From Coprinopsis marcescibilis (taxonomy: Eukaryota; Basidiomycota; Agaricomycetes; Agaricales; Psathyrellaceae): a stretch of DNA of 64,000 bases. Every line of letters begins with the position of its first letter. Within the stretch, counting starts at the first letter, position 1. Positions 32,722 through 44,625 of the stretch are shown piece after piece. Made by a program: the position numbers and the translations under genes. The stretch covers positions 38,361 to 102,360 of the forward strand of contig ML210248.1 of the NCBI GenBank assembly GCA_004369085.1, in the 5' to 3' direction. A model generated the notes under the pieces. It had not been told where the DNA came from and did not search any database. It worked only from the letters and a program-made list of their open reading frames with translations.

Positions 32722-33590
32722 TTCTTTGAAGTATACGAAGCGATAGAGCGTCCAAAAGAGTCGGGCAGCCCAAAGATATGATCCAGGTTCCTGGTATTGG
32801 CCCAATTTATATTGGTTTTAACCCAGGGGTATAGCGTCGAGCTAGTACGTCTGGAGAAAGAGGTGGCGTCCTGAATATAATAAGCATAAGTGTGATCAAA
32901 CGGCTACTTAGTAACTTTACCCTATAGACCGCAATAAAGTCACGCACCTTTCCCTTCTCAAAGTTAGTCGCAAAGTACGACGAACAACAGAGGGGATGGT
33001 CTGGTGTTGAGGATGAACGCTGGCACTCGAAGGGGTACGTGTTAACTTCTGCAACGTCGCTGTGTCAAGGTACACTGGGAACTTGGACCTTATGACCAAG
33101 TTTTGGTATCCTGTAGAATGTTGAAGATGAATAGGAAGAATACAGGCGTGAACAACCCCAAGTTGAGATGACTGACTCGATTAGATTAGGGGGACTAATT
33201 ATTTAGAGGCCTTGGCGTGGCTCATCCGCATCCGGATATCGATCATTCACATCCACGTGTTTGCTGACCTTACATGCCAAGTCGATTTATGTTCGGAATT
33301 TCGGACTTAGAATAAAAGTCATTCAAAAGGCTCCTCAGGCTGCGGTGGCCTCCCTGACTCAATCAAGACATGCTCTTTCTCTCTCTTTCTCTTTATTGAA
33401 GTACTGGGACTACGATCTAATCACAGCCAAAGACACCATCTGGAAGATCTGTGCGACTCCCTCTTGTCATACTTTTCCAATTCACACCTACTGGTTCACC
33501 TGGAACGCTCTTGGTCGGTTGGAAAATGTATGTTCTGTAACTTCTGTTTATATATGTGGTACAAAAGCCAGGTACGTCCAACAGTTCAAA
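32722..33590. other. Upstream region of aspartokinase
   Basis: 869 bases between the aspartokinase start and the 3' end of the NACHT-TPR pseudogene. It includes TGACTCA at 33355-33361, listed separately. Open frames here look like chance. Confidence 0.45.
33355..33361. promoter_or_regulatory. Candidate Gcn4/CPC1-type site (TGACTCA)
   Basis: A perfect TGASTCA palindrome core about 635 bases upstream of the aspartokinase ATG. General amino-acid control of this enzyme through such sites is known in fungi. The distance is large, so relevance is uncertain. Confidence 0.25.
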
Positions 33591-36500
33591 TCATTTGGAA
33601 TCTATGGAGCCACCCAAGAGTCGCTTCAACAGCTGACCACATTCCTCCAGCTGCAGACTGTACGAAGGATCCTCAGGTCCCATTGTCACTAGTCGCTGGT
33701 ATATGGTGTTCGCATCATTTAAAACCGCGATAGCTTCATCATTGTAGCCTAGGCCGACAAGTGAATTGGCGTAGGTTCTATGCAGTGCACCAGAGTTTCT
33801 GTCGTGGAAATCTTGGTCCTCCACCTCGCCAATAGCCTGGCGGCACGTTGATAGACCCTCCAAACAGAACGGGAGAGCATCCTCGTAGCGCCCGCAATGG
33901 TTCAAGCAGTCGGCCATGGTGTCCAAAGACATTACCAGACCTTGTGAGAATTGTTGCGGGTCCTCTAGGGCCAGTTGGCGGTACATATTGACGGACTCCT
34001 CTGCTGGCTTGAGAGCTTCGTGCTCGCGACCAGGGTTCTGCATCAAGCTCCATGCATGACTGTTCAATGTGTCTGCTAAAGAAGGCTCAACAGTGCTGCG
34101 ATCATGTTCTGCGAGCCTCCTGTGGATGTCCACATTTTCCTCTGAAATCAGGACAGCTTCGCCATAGCGACTGCAATGGACCAGGCCAGACAACAGGATG
34201 GTGAGTGAACGGGCCAGAGCTGCGCTGAAGTTCTGTGGGTCCTCGCGTGCCATACGGCGTCGAATCTCTACAGCCTCCTGGCCATGTTCGATGGATTCAG
34301 CCAACGTGGTGGGTGACTGGGAAAGAAAGCAGGCGTAGTTGTGGAGAGCGTCTGACAACGGTGCTTCGTATTCTGTTGGATCTCGTTTTGCCAGCCTGTG
34401 GTGGATATCCACGGATTCCTTTGCAGTTTGGATAGCATCACTACACCGGCCACAGCTGTCGAGGGCCGAGGCTAGGTTGTGAAGCGACTGCGCCAGACCT
34501 GCCTCAAAGGTCTGTGGGTCCTCCCGTGCCAAACGGCGTCGAATATTCACAGCTTCCTGGCTATGCTCGATAGATTCCACCAACGTGGTGGGCGACTCGG
34601 AAAGGTAAAGGGCGAAGTTATCGAGGGCTCCGGCAAATGGTTCATATGCCGCTGGATCTCTTTCCTTCAGCCCGCGGCGGACTTCCACACACTCCTTCGC
34701 AACTGGGATAGCATCACTACACTGTCCAGAGCTGTACAGGTTGGAGGCCAGGTGAAAAAGCGACTCGGCTAGACCTGACTCAAAGCTCTGTGAGTGTTCG
34801 CGCGCCAAACGGCGTCGAATTTCGACAGCCTCCTGACCAGGCTCGATGGATTCAGCCAGCGTGGTGGGTGAATCGGAAAGGTAGGAGGCGTAGTAGTGAA
34901 GGGATTCGGCCAATAATGATTCGTATTCTGCGGGATCTCGTTCTTCCAGCCTGCGGGCAACATTGATGCACTCCTTTGCAATTGGGAGAGCATCACTAAA
35001 CCGATCACAGTTTTTGAGGTCGCCTGCCAGTTTAAAGAGCGACTGCGCCAGTTCTGCGTCAAATCTCTCCGGGTCCTCGCGTGCTAAGCGGCGATAAATA
35101 TTCACGGCCTCTCGAGAAGGCTCTATGGACTTGGCCAAATGTGGTGGGTGACTCGGAAAGGTAGATGGCGTAGTTGTGAAGGGTCTTGGACAATAGTGGT
35201 TCATGTGCTGCTGGATCTCTTTCAGCCAGCCTGCAGCGAATGTCCACACACTCCTTCGCAATCTGGATGGCATCATTACACCGTCCAGAGCCACACAGGT
35301 TGGAGGCCAGGTTGAAAAGCGACTGTGCTAGACCTGAATCAAAGGTCTGTGAGTCCTTGTTCGCCAAACGCCGTCGAATTTCTACAGCCTCCTGGCCAGA
35401 TTCGATGGATTCCGCCAGCGTGGGTGGGGACTCGGAAAGGTAGAGGGCATAATTGATGACAATGAGGCTTCGTATGCTGCCGGATCTCTTTGTGCCAGCC
35501 TGCGGCGGACATCCAGGCATTCCTTCGCAATCGGGATAGCATCACTACGTCGATCACAGATGTACATGACATGATAGTGGCCAGGTTGTGGAGCGACTGC
35601 GCCAGTCCTGCACCAACTCTCTGTGGAGCAAACGGCGTCGAATCTCCACGGCCTCCTGACCAGCTTCGATAGATTTCGCCAATGCGGCGGGTGATTTGGA
35701 AAGGTAGTGGGCGTGTGCGTGAAGGGAGTCGGACAATGATCCTTCGTGTGCTGTAGGAGGATCCGTTTCCGACAATTTCCGATATATCACCAGTGATTCC
35801 GTTGAATGGGGGACTGCATCGCTGTAGCGTCCGCATTCGGAGAGGTACCAACCAAGCCAGTAAAGTGAGTCTGCGAGACCTGGACTGAAGTAGGAGGCGT
35901 CCTTCTCTGCAAGTCTACGCCGAATCTCCACGGCTTCCTCCCCCAAGGCTACCGTTTCCTTGGCCCTCCCAACCTGTACAAGACAGAGCCCGTACTTCAG
36001 AAGGACACCAGCGAGGCGGTCCTCATGCTTTTCTGGGTTTCTGCTTGCCAGCCAGCGGCGGAGCTCGGTGCTTTCTTGAATGTAGCAAATTGCTTCATCG
36101 TAACGGTTGCGAAATATTAAATTTGTCCCCGCCACGAATAATGCAATTGCCAGTTGAGAGGAATAAGTGCCAGGCTGAGCAGCTTCCAGCTCACGAAAGG
36201 TGCTGATGCACTTCAGGTCCATTTCGTGGGATTCCTCGGGGCGATCTAGCTTGTATAGAAACCGGCTCTGCAATAGGAGGGCAGACCCTACAACTGGACT
36301 TGTCGTAATCTGACCGGCTGTTAACAGTCTGCGTGTAATGGCTAAGGCTTCTTCAGCTATCTTGGTTCCTTCGTTTGAACCAAACCGGTTGGAGAGTAAA
36401 TTTGTAAGTCTGAATAGGCCAGCGTACTCGAGCTCCATTGTCAACTCTACCGTGACCGTGGGCTCCAAGATTCCCGATAAAGTCGGATCGCCTCCTCCAT

Positions 36501-38707
36501 CAGGTCAAAGGACTTGTCTTGTGCGGATAAACAGGCCGCCATCGCAAAGTAGGCTTTCATCGTGTTCCTTATGTCTTGCATGGTACAGACCGCGATGTGG
36601 AGTGCCTGTTAACAAAATGATCAGGGAATGGCCGGGGATCGCTGAGTCTTGACTCACCATCACTTTATTTCGCAAAGGAACTATATCAACGAGGGCACCC
36701 ATGGAAGCGCTGGCTTCAAGCAGGTAGCGGGGCTTTTCAACAACGATTTCATAAAGAAGCGCCCTGGGAGATTCATCTGCGATTTCGCTTGACACCGAAA
36801 GTGCATGTTGCCCCAAGTGGCGACATGCATACCATAGCTGTTCAAGGACCATTTCCTTTGAGAGTCTTGGAATCCCCTGTGGGCCTTCCGAGAAATCCCA
36901 CACCCAGTCCCCTTCAGTAAACCCGAGGGTCGGGACGTTTGTAGGGATGAGCTCCTTCTTTGATTGTGAGGAGGGAGAGTCGTGACAGATGCATGTGGTG
37001 GTCGTCGGGATCTATATGATAGGGAGGCGGGGCATTTTGCGTCAAGAACTCTTGGACAGAAAGGTGAAGAAGTCGAACGGGCTTTTGAGGAGTATCCGGG
37101 GAATAATCCTGAAGCAATGGTCGAATGAAAGTGAAGATCCTATGGATATCTTCCTCTGTGATTCCATCCGGAGCGTAGAGGGCAGCCAGCCCACGGACAG
37201 ACAACGGCTCCATGAGCGTGACTAGGGCCCTCATCACAACTCTGTACTTCTCCACAAATCTACGATCCGTCCACTGCAGCTTGGATAAGATGTGCGCATA
37301 AAGCGACTCCAACTTCTTTGTGGGCGTTTCGACTCCATCCAATGGCTGCTTGCCCCTTTGACGATGTCGGCGAGCTCGGCGGGAGGATCATAGGAGCCAT
37401 TGATATGGTTGAGGACCGTTTCGGCCCATAGGAATAAACCCTCGCTCCTGGAAATAAATTCGTCGAGCAACTCGGGGGGTATCTTGTCGCGGTAGTTTGT
37501 TTTCGATAACCAGAGTTGGGTGTACGTTCGGATGTCTTGAGAGCTCGAGTCGCCCACCAGCAAACGGGAGAACAGATGGATATGGGGCCGGCTCCCGAGG
37601 TGCCTGCATGACTTCGGGAACGGGCCGGGTGATGAGGACGAATTTGAATCTGGATGGTAAGCGGGGGACGTAGTCTCAAAAGAATCCTAGCAGAACATTA
37701 TCCGATTGCTCATCCAGAGCGTCAATGCCAACGACAAAAGTGCGATCGGATGGGAGTAGGAAAATAATGGGAATGATCAGACCCTCGAATTGCATGATGG
37801 CCGACGAGGAAGCCAATGCGGGCTTTTCAACAATCAGTCGCCCAATGCGTTGCTCGATCTGGGTGCTGATGCTGCACAAGCCACGGATGAACACAGCCAT
37901 GAAGTCCTCAGATGTGAGCTGTTGGCCCATTTGACTGAAGAAGAACAAAGCAACGAGGAGACCGCTGTCGTCCATCCTTCTGCAAACCGTGTGTGCCAAT
38001 GCAGACTTTCCACTCCCAGCCGGTCCCCAACCACCAGCACCCGCTCGGCTTGCTCAGGTGGGACATTGTCTTTGACGGAACTGGTCGCCCACGACGATAT
38101 CTCGTCAAGGTGCGCGATGCGCGTTCCCTCTGAACAGACGTGCATCACATCCCAATAGCAACGTTTCGGGTCTGGCAAGCGTCTTAACGCTTCCTGGAGT
38201 CGGACGGTCCCAGGGTCTGCTCCTATATCTTCGTTCAGCTCCAATAATCAAATCAGTCGCAGACCACTCACCATGATAATGGAATTCCATTCTCTCTGCA
38301 GCATTAATGACGACATCATTCAGCGTAACATTCGAGGCCTTAGACAATATCTCTATGCCTTGTATATGTGAATGGTTAGTTGCGAAGAAGCTCCTCCTTT
38401 TGAAGTACCGTTACTTACCCGCTTTCCCTGATCCTTGGATGCCTAAGCTACCTTTCAAAGACTCCCAGATACGCCTGGTCTTCGTTTTCGACAAGGGGGT
38501 AATATCTGTGTACAGTAATCAGTGTTTTTCTTTAAAATGGCGATGTCTTGAAGGCGCATACTGGTGTTATCTACAGAGTGGGCGCTCAGCTATCGGCACG
38601 TTCAATCGCAAAGATTCGAATTTTCAAATAGGCATACCATTTATTTCAATCTGCGTAGAAGCATCGGCTTGTCCTCCGTCTGGCGGGCTGACTAGTATCT
38701 TTGGCAT
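33591..38707 (-). pseudogene. NACHT-TPR (NLR-like) gene with many lesions
   Basis: In plan this is an NLR-like P-loop ATPase with a TPR sensor region. The start is at 38707 (MPKILVSPPDGGQ), and small 5' exons include one of about 9 bases. They lead into RRIWESLKGSLGIQGSGK and EILSKASNVTLNDVVINAA, the usual N-terminus of this family. The Walker A text GPAGSGKSALAHTVCRRMDD is in a different frame from the upstream exon (shift near 38030). The Walker B-like GIDALDEQSDN is followed by an in-frame TGA at 37678-37676, after which the same frame continues. Further shifts lie near 37605, 37350, 36925 and 36480. The TPR part changes frame about four times between 35650 and 35135, always inside otherwise matching repeats. 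The final 430 codons are open to the stop at 33591. The number of breaks makes a working protein unlikely. Assembly error is the alternative, but neighbouring genes are mostly clean. Confidence 0.85.
34020..35700 (-). repeat. Six tandem 279-base TPR-coding units
   Basis: The repeat unit is 93 codons, with boundaries near 35693, 35414, 35135, 34856, 34577 and 34298. Each starts around A(E/K)SIE(P/H)(G/S)QEAV, runs through IRRRLAREDP and LAQSLHNLAS, and ends at ERDPAEYE...LHNYA...LSESPTTL. This corresponds to paired kinesin-light-chain-like TPRs. The outer, upstream units carry the frameshifts while the four downstream units remain open. Confidence 0.82.
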
Positions 38708-39152
38708 GGTCGTGATCTAGACTGGTGGCTCGCCGTGCCGCACGCTCAACAGAGTTAGTGCAGTGCCGCTGAGGAAAGGTCGATGCGGCTGTATAGCCAA
38801 AATACTCCACTTGGAGTATATAAGTACTGAGCCTCCAGAGTCTCGAGCAAGTGGAATGGGACGCAGCTGGAACTATTAGTAGTAGTAAGTGAATAGCAGT
38901 TTTATCGTTGGGCGTCCATTTATTACCCATCACAGCCTCTCGCTTTTCCGACATACTTACTAAAAAGAGTGGACATGGACTATTGTCGCCGTGTGTATGC
39001 CACAACGAAGGGCAGAAGGGGCCCGGGAATGATGCATCACAGCGTCAAGACCTCCGGATTCGTACATAGTAAGCATAGACTGACGGTCACTGACTAAGAC
39101 CTGGTCTGCGCAGAGGACTCACAAATCTCGTATTAACTTTAATGTTCTGCTC
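38708..39152. other. Divergent intergenic region
   Basis: 445 bases between the NACHT-TPR start and the F-box gene at 39153. TATATAA at 38817-38823 lies about 110 bases from the NACHT-TPR start and could have served it. No gene seen. Confidence 0.45.
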
Positions 39153-40603
39153 ATGAACCATCCAACCTTCACTGTCTCGGGTGGTGGCAACAAGCCAATA
39201 CCGCCAGAACTCTTGCACCACATCGTTGGTTTCCTTTCAGCCGACGGGCGCTCGCTTCAATCGACATCCCTATCGTCTTCCCACTTCCGAAACCTCTGTC
39301 AAGAACACCTATTCTCAGAAATAGGACTGCCTTGTCGCCAAACGCCACTCTCGACAGACACATGGTCAGGGGGTATTTGCGAACGGCTTACATCCACTCT
39401 CCAACAATCACCCCGGCTTGCAACATACATTCGCTCAATAGTCGTACACGACACCTGGATTCATGGCAGGGGCGAATATTTGTGTGACGAGGAAGCGTTC
39501 GCGGATGCACTCGATTTGATACCGGCGGAGAACATCAAGAATTTTACCATCAACGTCCACCGACCGCCTTCCGCACCCAACTGGTGGGGCAACGTTCCCC
39601 AAGTGACTCGGGACGCCATAACGCGAATATGTCGTTCTTCATCACTCATCTCGCTCGATGCTGGATTTGTGCCCCTATACTTCCTCAACATTTGCGGTCC
39701 GTCTCTCAAGCGCCTAGAAGTGAGGGCGCCAAGGCACGAGGCCATCGCACGGTTACAGTTTGGGCGGGTTAGAATGCCTTCTACCCTCGACACCCTTGTC
39801 CTCCACGACAACGACTATTTGCGGAACATCCTCGCCTTCTTTTTGCACCCAAATATATGCAAAATAGATCTTGGGAGTATTAAACAACTTCATGTCTGTC
39901 TCCGGCCACATCAAGACTTTGTTGATCTCGCTCGTTTATTGGAGGTTACTCCCCAGTTAGAAACACTATCTTTCGATCTGTACAATGTGTGTAAGTACCT
40001 ATCTATCAGTCACTCTTTTGTCCTTGCAGATAGGCTTACATGTCCTCTAGACCAGTATGGCTATACCGATGACCTCTTGTCACTCGATTTCTCCAAACTG
40101 AGTAGCCTGAAAAAGGTATACATGCGCGGGCCAAGGATATATGAAAAAGGGGGACCATTTGCGATGGATCCATTGGAGCAGATGCTGCGCCTCCTCAGTC
40201 GGTTCTCGTCTAAGAACCCCATCGAAAATCTCAATCTCTGCCTTCGCCACAATTATGTAGACAGCTCCCAGCCCAACCCCATTCCGGAGGATCAAGTCGA
40301 GATGGTTTGTCGTGCAGAAACTTGCCGAAACATTGATTGTCTCCTTACCAATGCAGATATGTTCCCCAACTTGAGGAATGTGGAGATCGAGTATGCGTTC
40401 AAGATGGCTGTGGAGCCTGGAATGGAGAAGGCAGAAGGAATGACGATAAAGGTTGTACCCAAGTTAGTGGAAAGTGGCATGGTTAGGATAAGGCCACAGG
40501 TTTATGAATCTCGTGAGTAGCGCAAACGGTTCACGCAGTGCTTGATACTAATGCATAACTATCTGACTTACTAGACGACTTCCATTTGTTTATGCCAGTA
40601 TGA
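39153..40603 (+). CDS. F-box-like LRR protein, separate from the FBX1-6 family
   Basis: An F-box-like domain at residues about 14-55 (IPPELLHHIVGFLSADGRS...NLCQEHLFSEI) is followed by leucine-rich sequence (SLKRLEVRAPRH, TLDTLVLHDN, SLKKVYMRGPR, NLRNVEIEYAF). The family resembles other agaricomycete F-box proteins with early FS-E-I motifs. I read an intron at 39991-40050 (GTAAGT...CTCTAG, 60 bases, in frame), with 40029 as an alternative acceptor. Near the end, GTGAGT at 40515 and ACTAG at 40575 define another likely intron. Splicing it gives a stop at 40603, while reading through stops at 40520. The two isoforms differ only in the last few residues. Likely SCF adaptor; target unknown. Confidence 0.72.
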
Positions 40604-40741
40604 CTTCACATAATACGCAACCCACTCCTTACTTTAGTACACGTTTATAGTGTTCTGGGCGCTAGAACATTCAAACTTTAAAAAATCGAAGAGACGACTT
40701 TTTACCCCAAAGAAGTCAGTTCTGCCAGTGGACACTGACTC

Positions 40742-41200
40742 CTACTCATAGCCTGTAGCTGAGCATTTTACGTTGTCCGCAAAGGCTTCGCGGCCTATAA
40801 TGCCAATCTCAATATCGACTTCCTTCAAGTCTGATGTGAGGAACCTGAGCCACTTCGATCCTCGGTGATGCAAATTAAATGTTTGAATCCTCTCGAATGG
40901 ACCAGCCAGTTTTTCGTCACTGGCGGCCCAAAGGGTGTCGCCGTAGGCATCCAATGGAGTTTCTCCGATTGTGATAGTCCGAGTGTGAGTCGCCAGGAAT
41001 GATCATTTTTAGAAGAGAAGCAATACCGCCCTCCCAGGTGAATAAAACCTTTCTGGCTTCAAGGATTCGGGGATTGTGATTGAAGCCGTGACAATTCATG
41101 GCAATTGTGGTCAAATCGACAAGACACGAAACTCGCAGCTCGATAGGAAGAGGCCTCGGACTCGAGAGTAGTGATGTGAAAAAAAAAACGCATGAGAGGC
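40742..41200 (-). pseudogene. 3' fragment of an agaricomycete protein gene, frameshifted
   Basis: Read on the minus strand, the frame gives RPLPIELRVSCLVDLTTIAM, then EARKVLFTWEGGIASLLKMI. It continues only after a one-base shift near 40990 into GETPLDAYGDTLWAASDEKL and FLTSDLKEVDIEIGIIGREA, with a stop at 40742. The piece looks like the end of a longer cytosolic protein family whose N-terminal part is absent here. An A-run at 41179-41188 lies just upstream. I do not know the family's function. It could be a relic or a gene whose 5' exons I failed to find. Confidence 0.45.
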
Positions 41201-41572
41201 TGGAATCTGGATGATTATGTCGACATTAGAAGAGAATGGTGATAGCGGGAATATGCACTGAGCCGCCTTGCCAAGCTCGGGGAGTTGACGCGCCTGGGGC
41301 AAATCGACCAGCCCTAAAGAGTTACGTAACCGGATCCCAAGTTGGGAGTTCATTGTCGTCTTTGGCTTTTGAGGTTTCTTTCACTCTCTCCACCACGTCC
41401 TCGACGTCTAGGCGCTCGGAAGAACAATCGCACTGCCGTGAAAATCTCCAGTGGAAATCAATTGCTCAACGCGATTTAGTCAAGGTGGCCAGAATTCACG
41501 TTTAGGTATTCGGCAGATTATTTCAGGGCCATATATTGTTGAGCTTTCTGACCCGTCTCGCAGATTAGCAAG

Positions 41573-44326
41573 ATGTCTGCAAGTTCGTTAGCCAAAGGAA
41601 AAGGCAAAGAAGTGAAAATTTCACTTGCCATCAACCGATCCAGGTCGTCTTCAACAACCACGACAGCCGCCACCGACACTGGAATGTCGTTCGATGTCGA
41701 TTACGTGCCTGAAGACATATGGCTCACCATATTCGAGCAATTACCTCCCTCGGACCTTGGCCATCTCTCCGCAACTTGTAGAAAATTTCACCACCTCACC
41801 CAGCGACCTTTACTTCGTGAAATTACCTGGGCGAAGACATTGTCTACTCGGCGCAATGTCCGAGACTGGGCTCCAGGGAATTCGCTCGCCCAATTCACTG
41901 GGATTGTCCGCAAAGTCAAAATTCGCCTGTCTTTCAAGAAGGTGAACAACGGAGCTCTAGTCAGTGTAAGTATCTTACTTCCAAGGTATAATTGTTCTCA
42001 TATCCCTCATAGTCCGTCGACTGGGACTTGTACGACGCCGTGTTCAGCAGAATTCGGTCATTCAGCAATCTCAGATCTTTGGAGCTCATGGACACCATTA
42101 TTACACCGGCACTGTATCCGGTATTGGCGGCAATTACGTCGTTGCGGGAGTTGACTATCATTCGATGCGTCTTCGTGTGGTCGCCTCTCTACCCAGCCAT
42201 TCTAGAAACCCTCGGACGGCCACTTCCAGCTGGCTACCCCCCTCACGGTATCACCCACGGCATTCCACCAAATATTACTGCTCAGGAACAATGGTTCGCT
42301 GAAAACCACAACTTCGACTTTGCTCAAGAGTTGAGCCATATCACCCATCTCACCTTCAAGTACAATCGGTTGGACTTCCACGATGAACACGGTCGTGCTG
42401 CTGCTGATGACTTTCCCCATCCCAGTTCTGAACTCAACAAACCCAGCATCTTACACCCACTGTACCTCCTCACCATCCCGTCGCTGACGGACCTCACCCT
42501 TACTTGGACCCCAAACTTAATCCAAGTGTATGACATCTTGCGACGAAACTACAACTTCAGTAGCAACCCTGCTCCCAATGCCGGTATTCCTGGGGGGCCT
42601 CTCGCTATTGCAAATGCGGGTGGCGGCACTCTCGTCGTCCCCGCGCAAATCCAATTTCCCCAACTACAAATATTTGGCAACAACCCCCCTACCACCTTGG
42701 CCACCCTCATGAATGTCACCAACCCATTTGGACACAACCCCTTTGTACAACTTCGCCCCGACTTTACCAGGCTCCGTCGCGTTACGTTGCTAATAGACGA
42801 CTTGAGCCGTGATGTAATGGATTCTGTCGTTGGACTCTTTGAACGACGCGACAATTCTCTAGCTGCTGACGTTGGACCACTTCGCATCCTGCTCAAGGTG
42901 GGCAAACATACCCTTACTGAGCAACATATCGGCAACATTCAGTTCCGACTTCCTGGGGTTTACCGGTTCGAAGGACCCCTTCCTATCGTCGGGCTGCTCA
43001 ATGCGGGAAGCGAGTCGTTAGGTGTTACCAACACCATGGAGGAGATCCGTATGACAGAGGCTATGGACATGGGCATGATTCTGCATAGTCTTGAGAAGCT
43101 GCCCCGGACGATGAACAAGCTCGACTTGCGGATGTTCAAATGGGACGGGGAAATCCTTTACGCCGTTCGGTCCCTCTTCAAGGGGTTGAAGGAACTGGTA
43201 ATCAGATACGGGAAGGGCCACCTTCCAGAGGTAAGCCAACTCTACCATTTCAGTGTTTCCAATTATCTGATGCGTACAGAATAACCACGTCGTTCTGGGC
43301 TCGGACATTCTACCAGAGCTGAAAGACCTTCACACCCTTCGGCTTTTGCCCTCGCCGGATTGCATCAAGCGTGAAAGATCGTTGGGAAATCCGTACAACC
43401 AGAGTGGTGGTTACCCGAATACCAACTGGTGGGCCATGTCGAGTGTTAACCTTCATAACGCCGGAGCAGGGAATAATACCATTCATCCTCACCATCACCA
43501 TCACCAACTAAATCATGCGAATAACTTTCACAACCACAATCCCCACGTCGATTCGATGGAAGATGATGACACTTACGACCCCGAATCTGACGAATGGTCC
43601 GATGACACCGTCATGGATGCTATGGGTGATACTGCAGTCGCCGGGACTTTGCAAGATTTCAGAACCGGGAGTGTCCCTTACGTAACGGCGTTGCCCCCTG
43701 GAACCTTGAGTAGCACTTTAGTTGGCGGGGCTGCAATCTTTGGCGGAAGCACCAATACCTCGACGTCTGCTTCCACTTCCAATGCCTCCCACAATGCCTC
43801 TGACTACAGCAGTACCGGTGCATACAGGCACTCCAGCCGGAGCACTCTATTCAGACAATACCAGGGCCCCAGGGGTTTGAGCAGCCCCTCCTTCTCAGGT
43901 GGTTCTCGTTTGTCGTCGGCATCGTCTTCGTCAACCTCGACGTCATCTTCTGCTCTCCCTCTTGCGAGTACAAGCAGGGCATCCGCGTCCTCAAGCACAA
44001 GCACTTCTTCGACCAGCTCGTCGCACATCGTATACCCTCGTCGTAGCCAAGCAAGGCTAAGGGCCGATCGTGCTAGCATGGAAGCAGCGAGAGCCAACAA
44101 TCCGCCCGTCTCTGTACCTGTTCCTCGTGTTCAGAGCGAGACCGACAGGATTGCGGCGAGCTTAAGGGAAGATTTGGGTGATTATCTGGTCGGATGGAAC
44201 AGACATTGCCCTAGCCTGAGGGTTGTGCAGATCGAACACGATATTACATGGATCAGGAGGTTTGATGGGGACATGTGGACTCCAGCTATAAACAAGCCTA
44301 GGGCCTGGGAAGTTGGGAATTACTGA
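41573..44326 (+). CDS. F-box protein with Ser-rich C-terminal region
   Basis: Three exons, 41573-41965, 42013-43230 and 43280-44326, give about 885 residues. The F-box sits at residues about 43-85 (VPEDIWLTIFEQLPPSDLGHLSATCRKFHHL...LLREI). The middle is leucine-rich (SNLRSLELMDTIITPALYPV, SLRELTIIRCVFVWSPLYPA, SLTDLTLTWTP, LKELVIRYGKGHLPE). The last exon ends the LRR part (LHTLRLLPSPDCIK) and then contains a His/Asn-rich patch (HPHHHHHQLNHANNFHNH), an acidic patch and a long Ser/Thr stretch. The extreme C-terminus is again folded-looking (LGDYLVGWNRHCPSLRVVQI...WIRRFDGDMWTP), a pattern common in agaricomycete F-box proteins. Likely SCF adaptor. It is unrelated in detail to FBX1-6. Confidence 0.85.
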
Positions 44327-44625
44327 AGATGATGTTCGGAAGAAGGATGGAGATGAGACTGTTTGCTGGTCGACGTCTGGCCTCTTGGATTCATGATAGG
44401 GAATGTTCAAATTACCATATCCATATGATTGTGAGGTTGCAGACCTTGATGGCCTTGTTGCTCTGTACAACACGAAATCCCATGTAATGATTAGCGCTGG
44501 CGTATGAAATTATTTTTTTATCAGATAAGAAGGGATGCTGATGTCATCTGGATTGTCACAAGGTAAAACCAAGAATGGTTATGACGTTGCACCAGTGACC
44601 TCAGGCTCAACCAAAAGCGCGGCTC

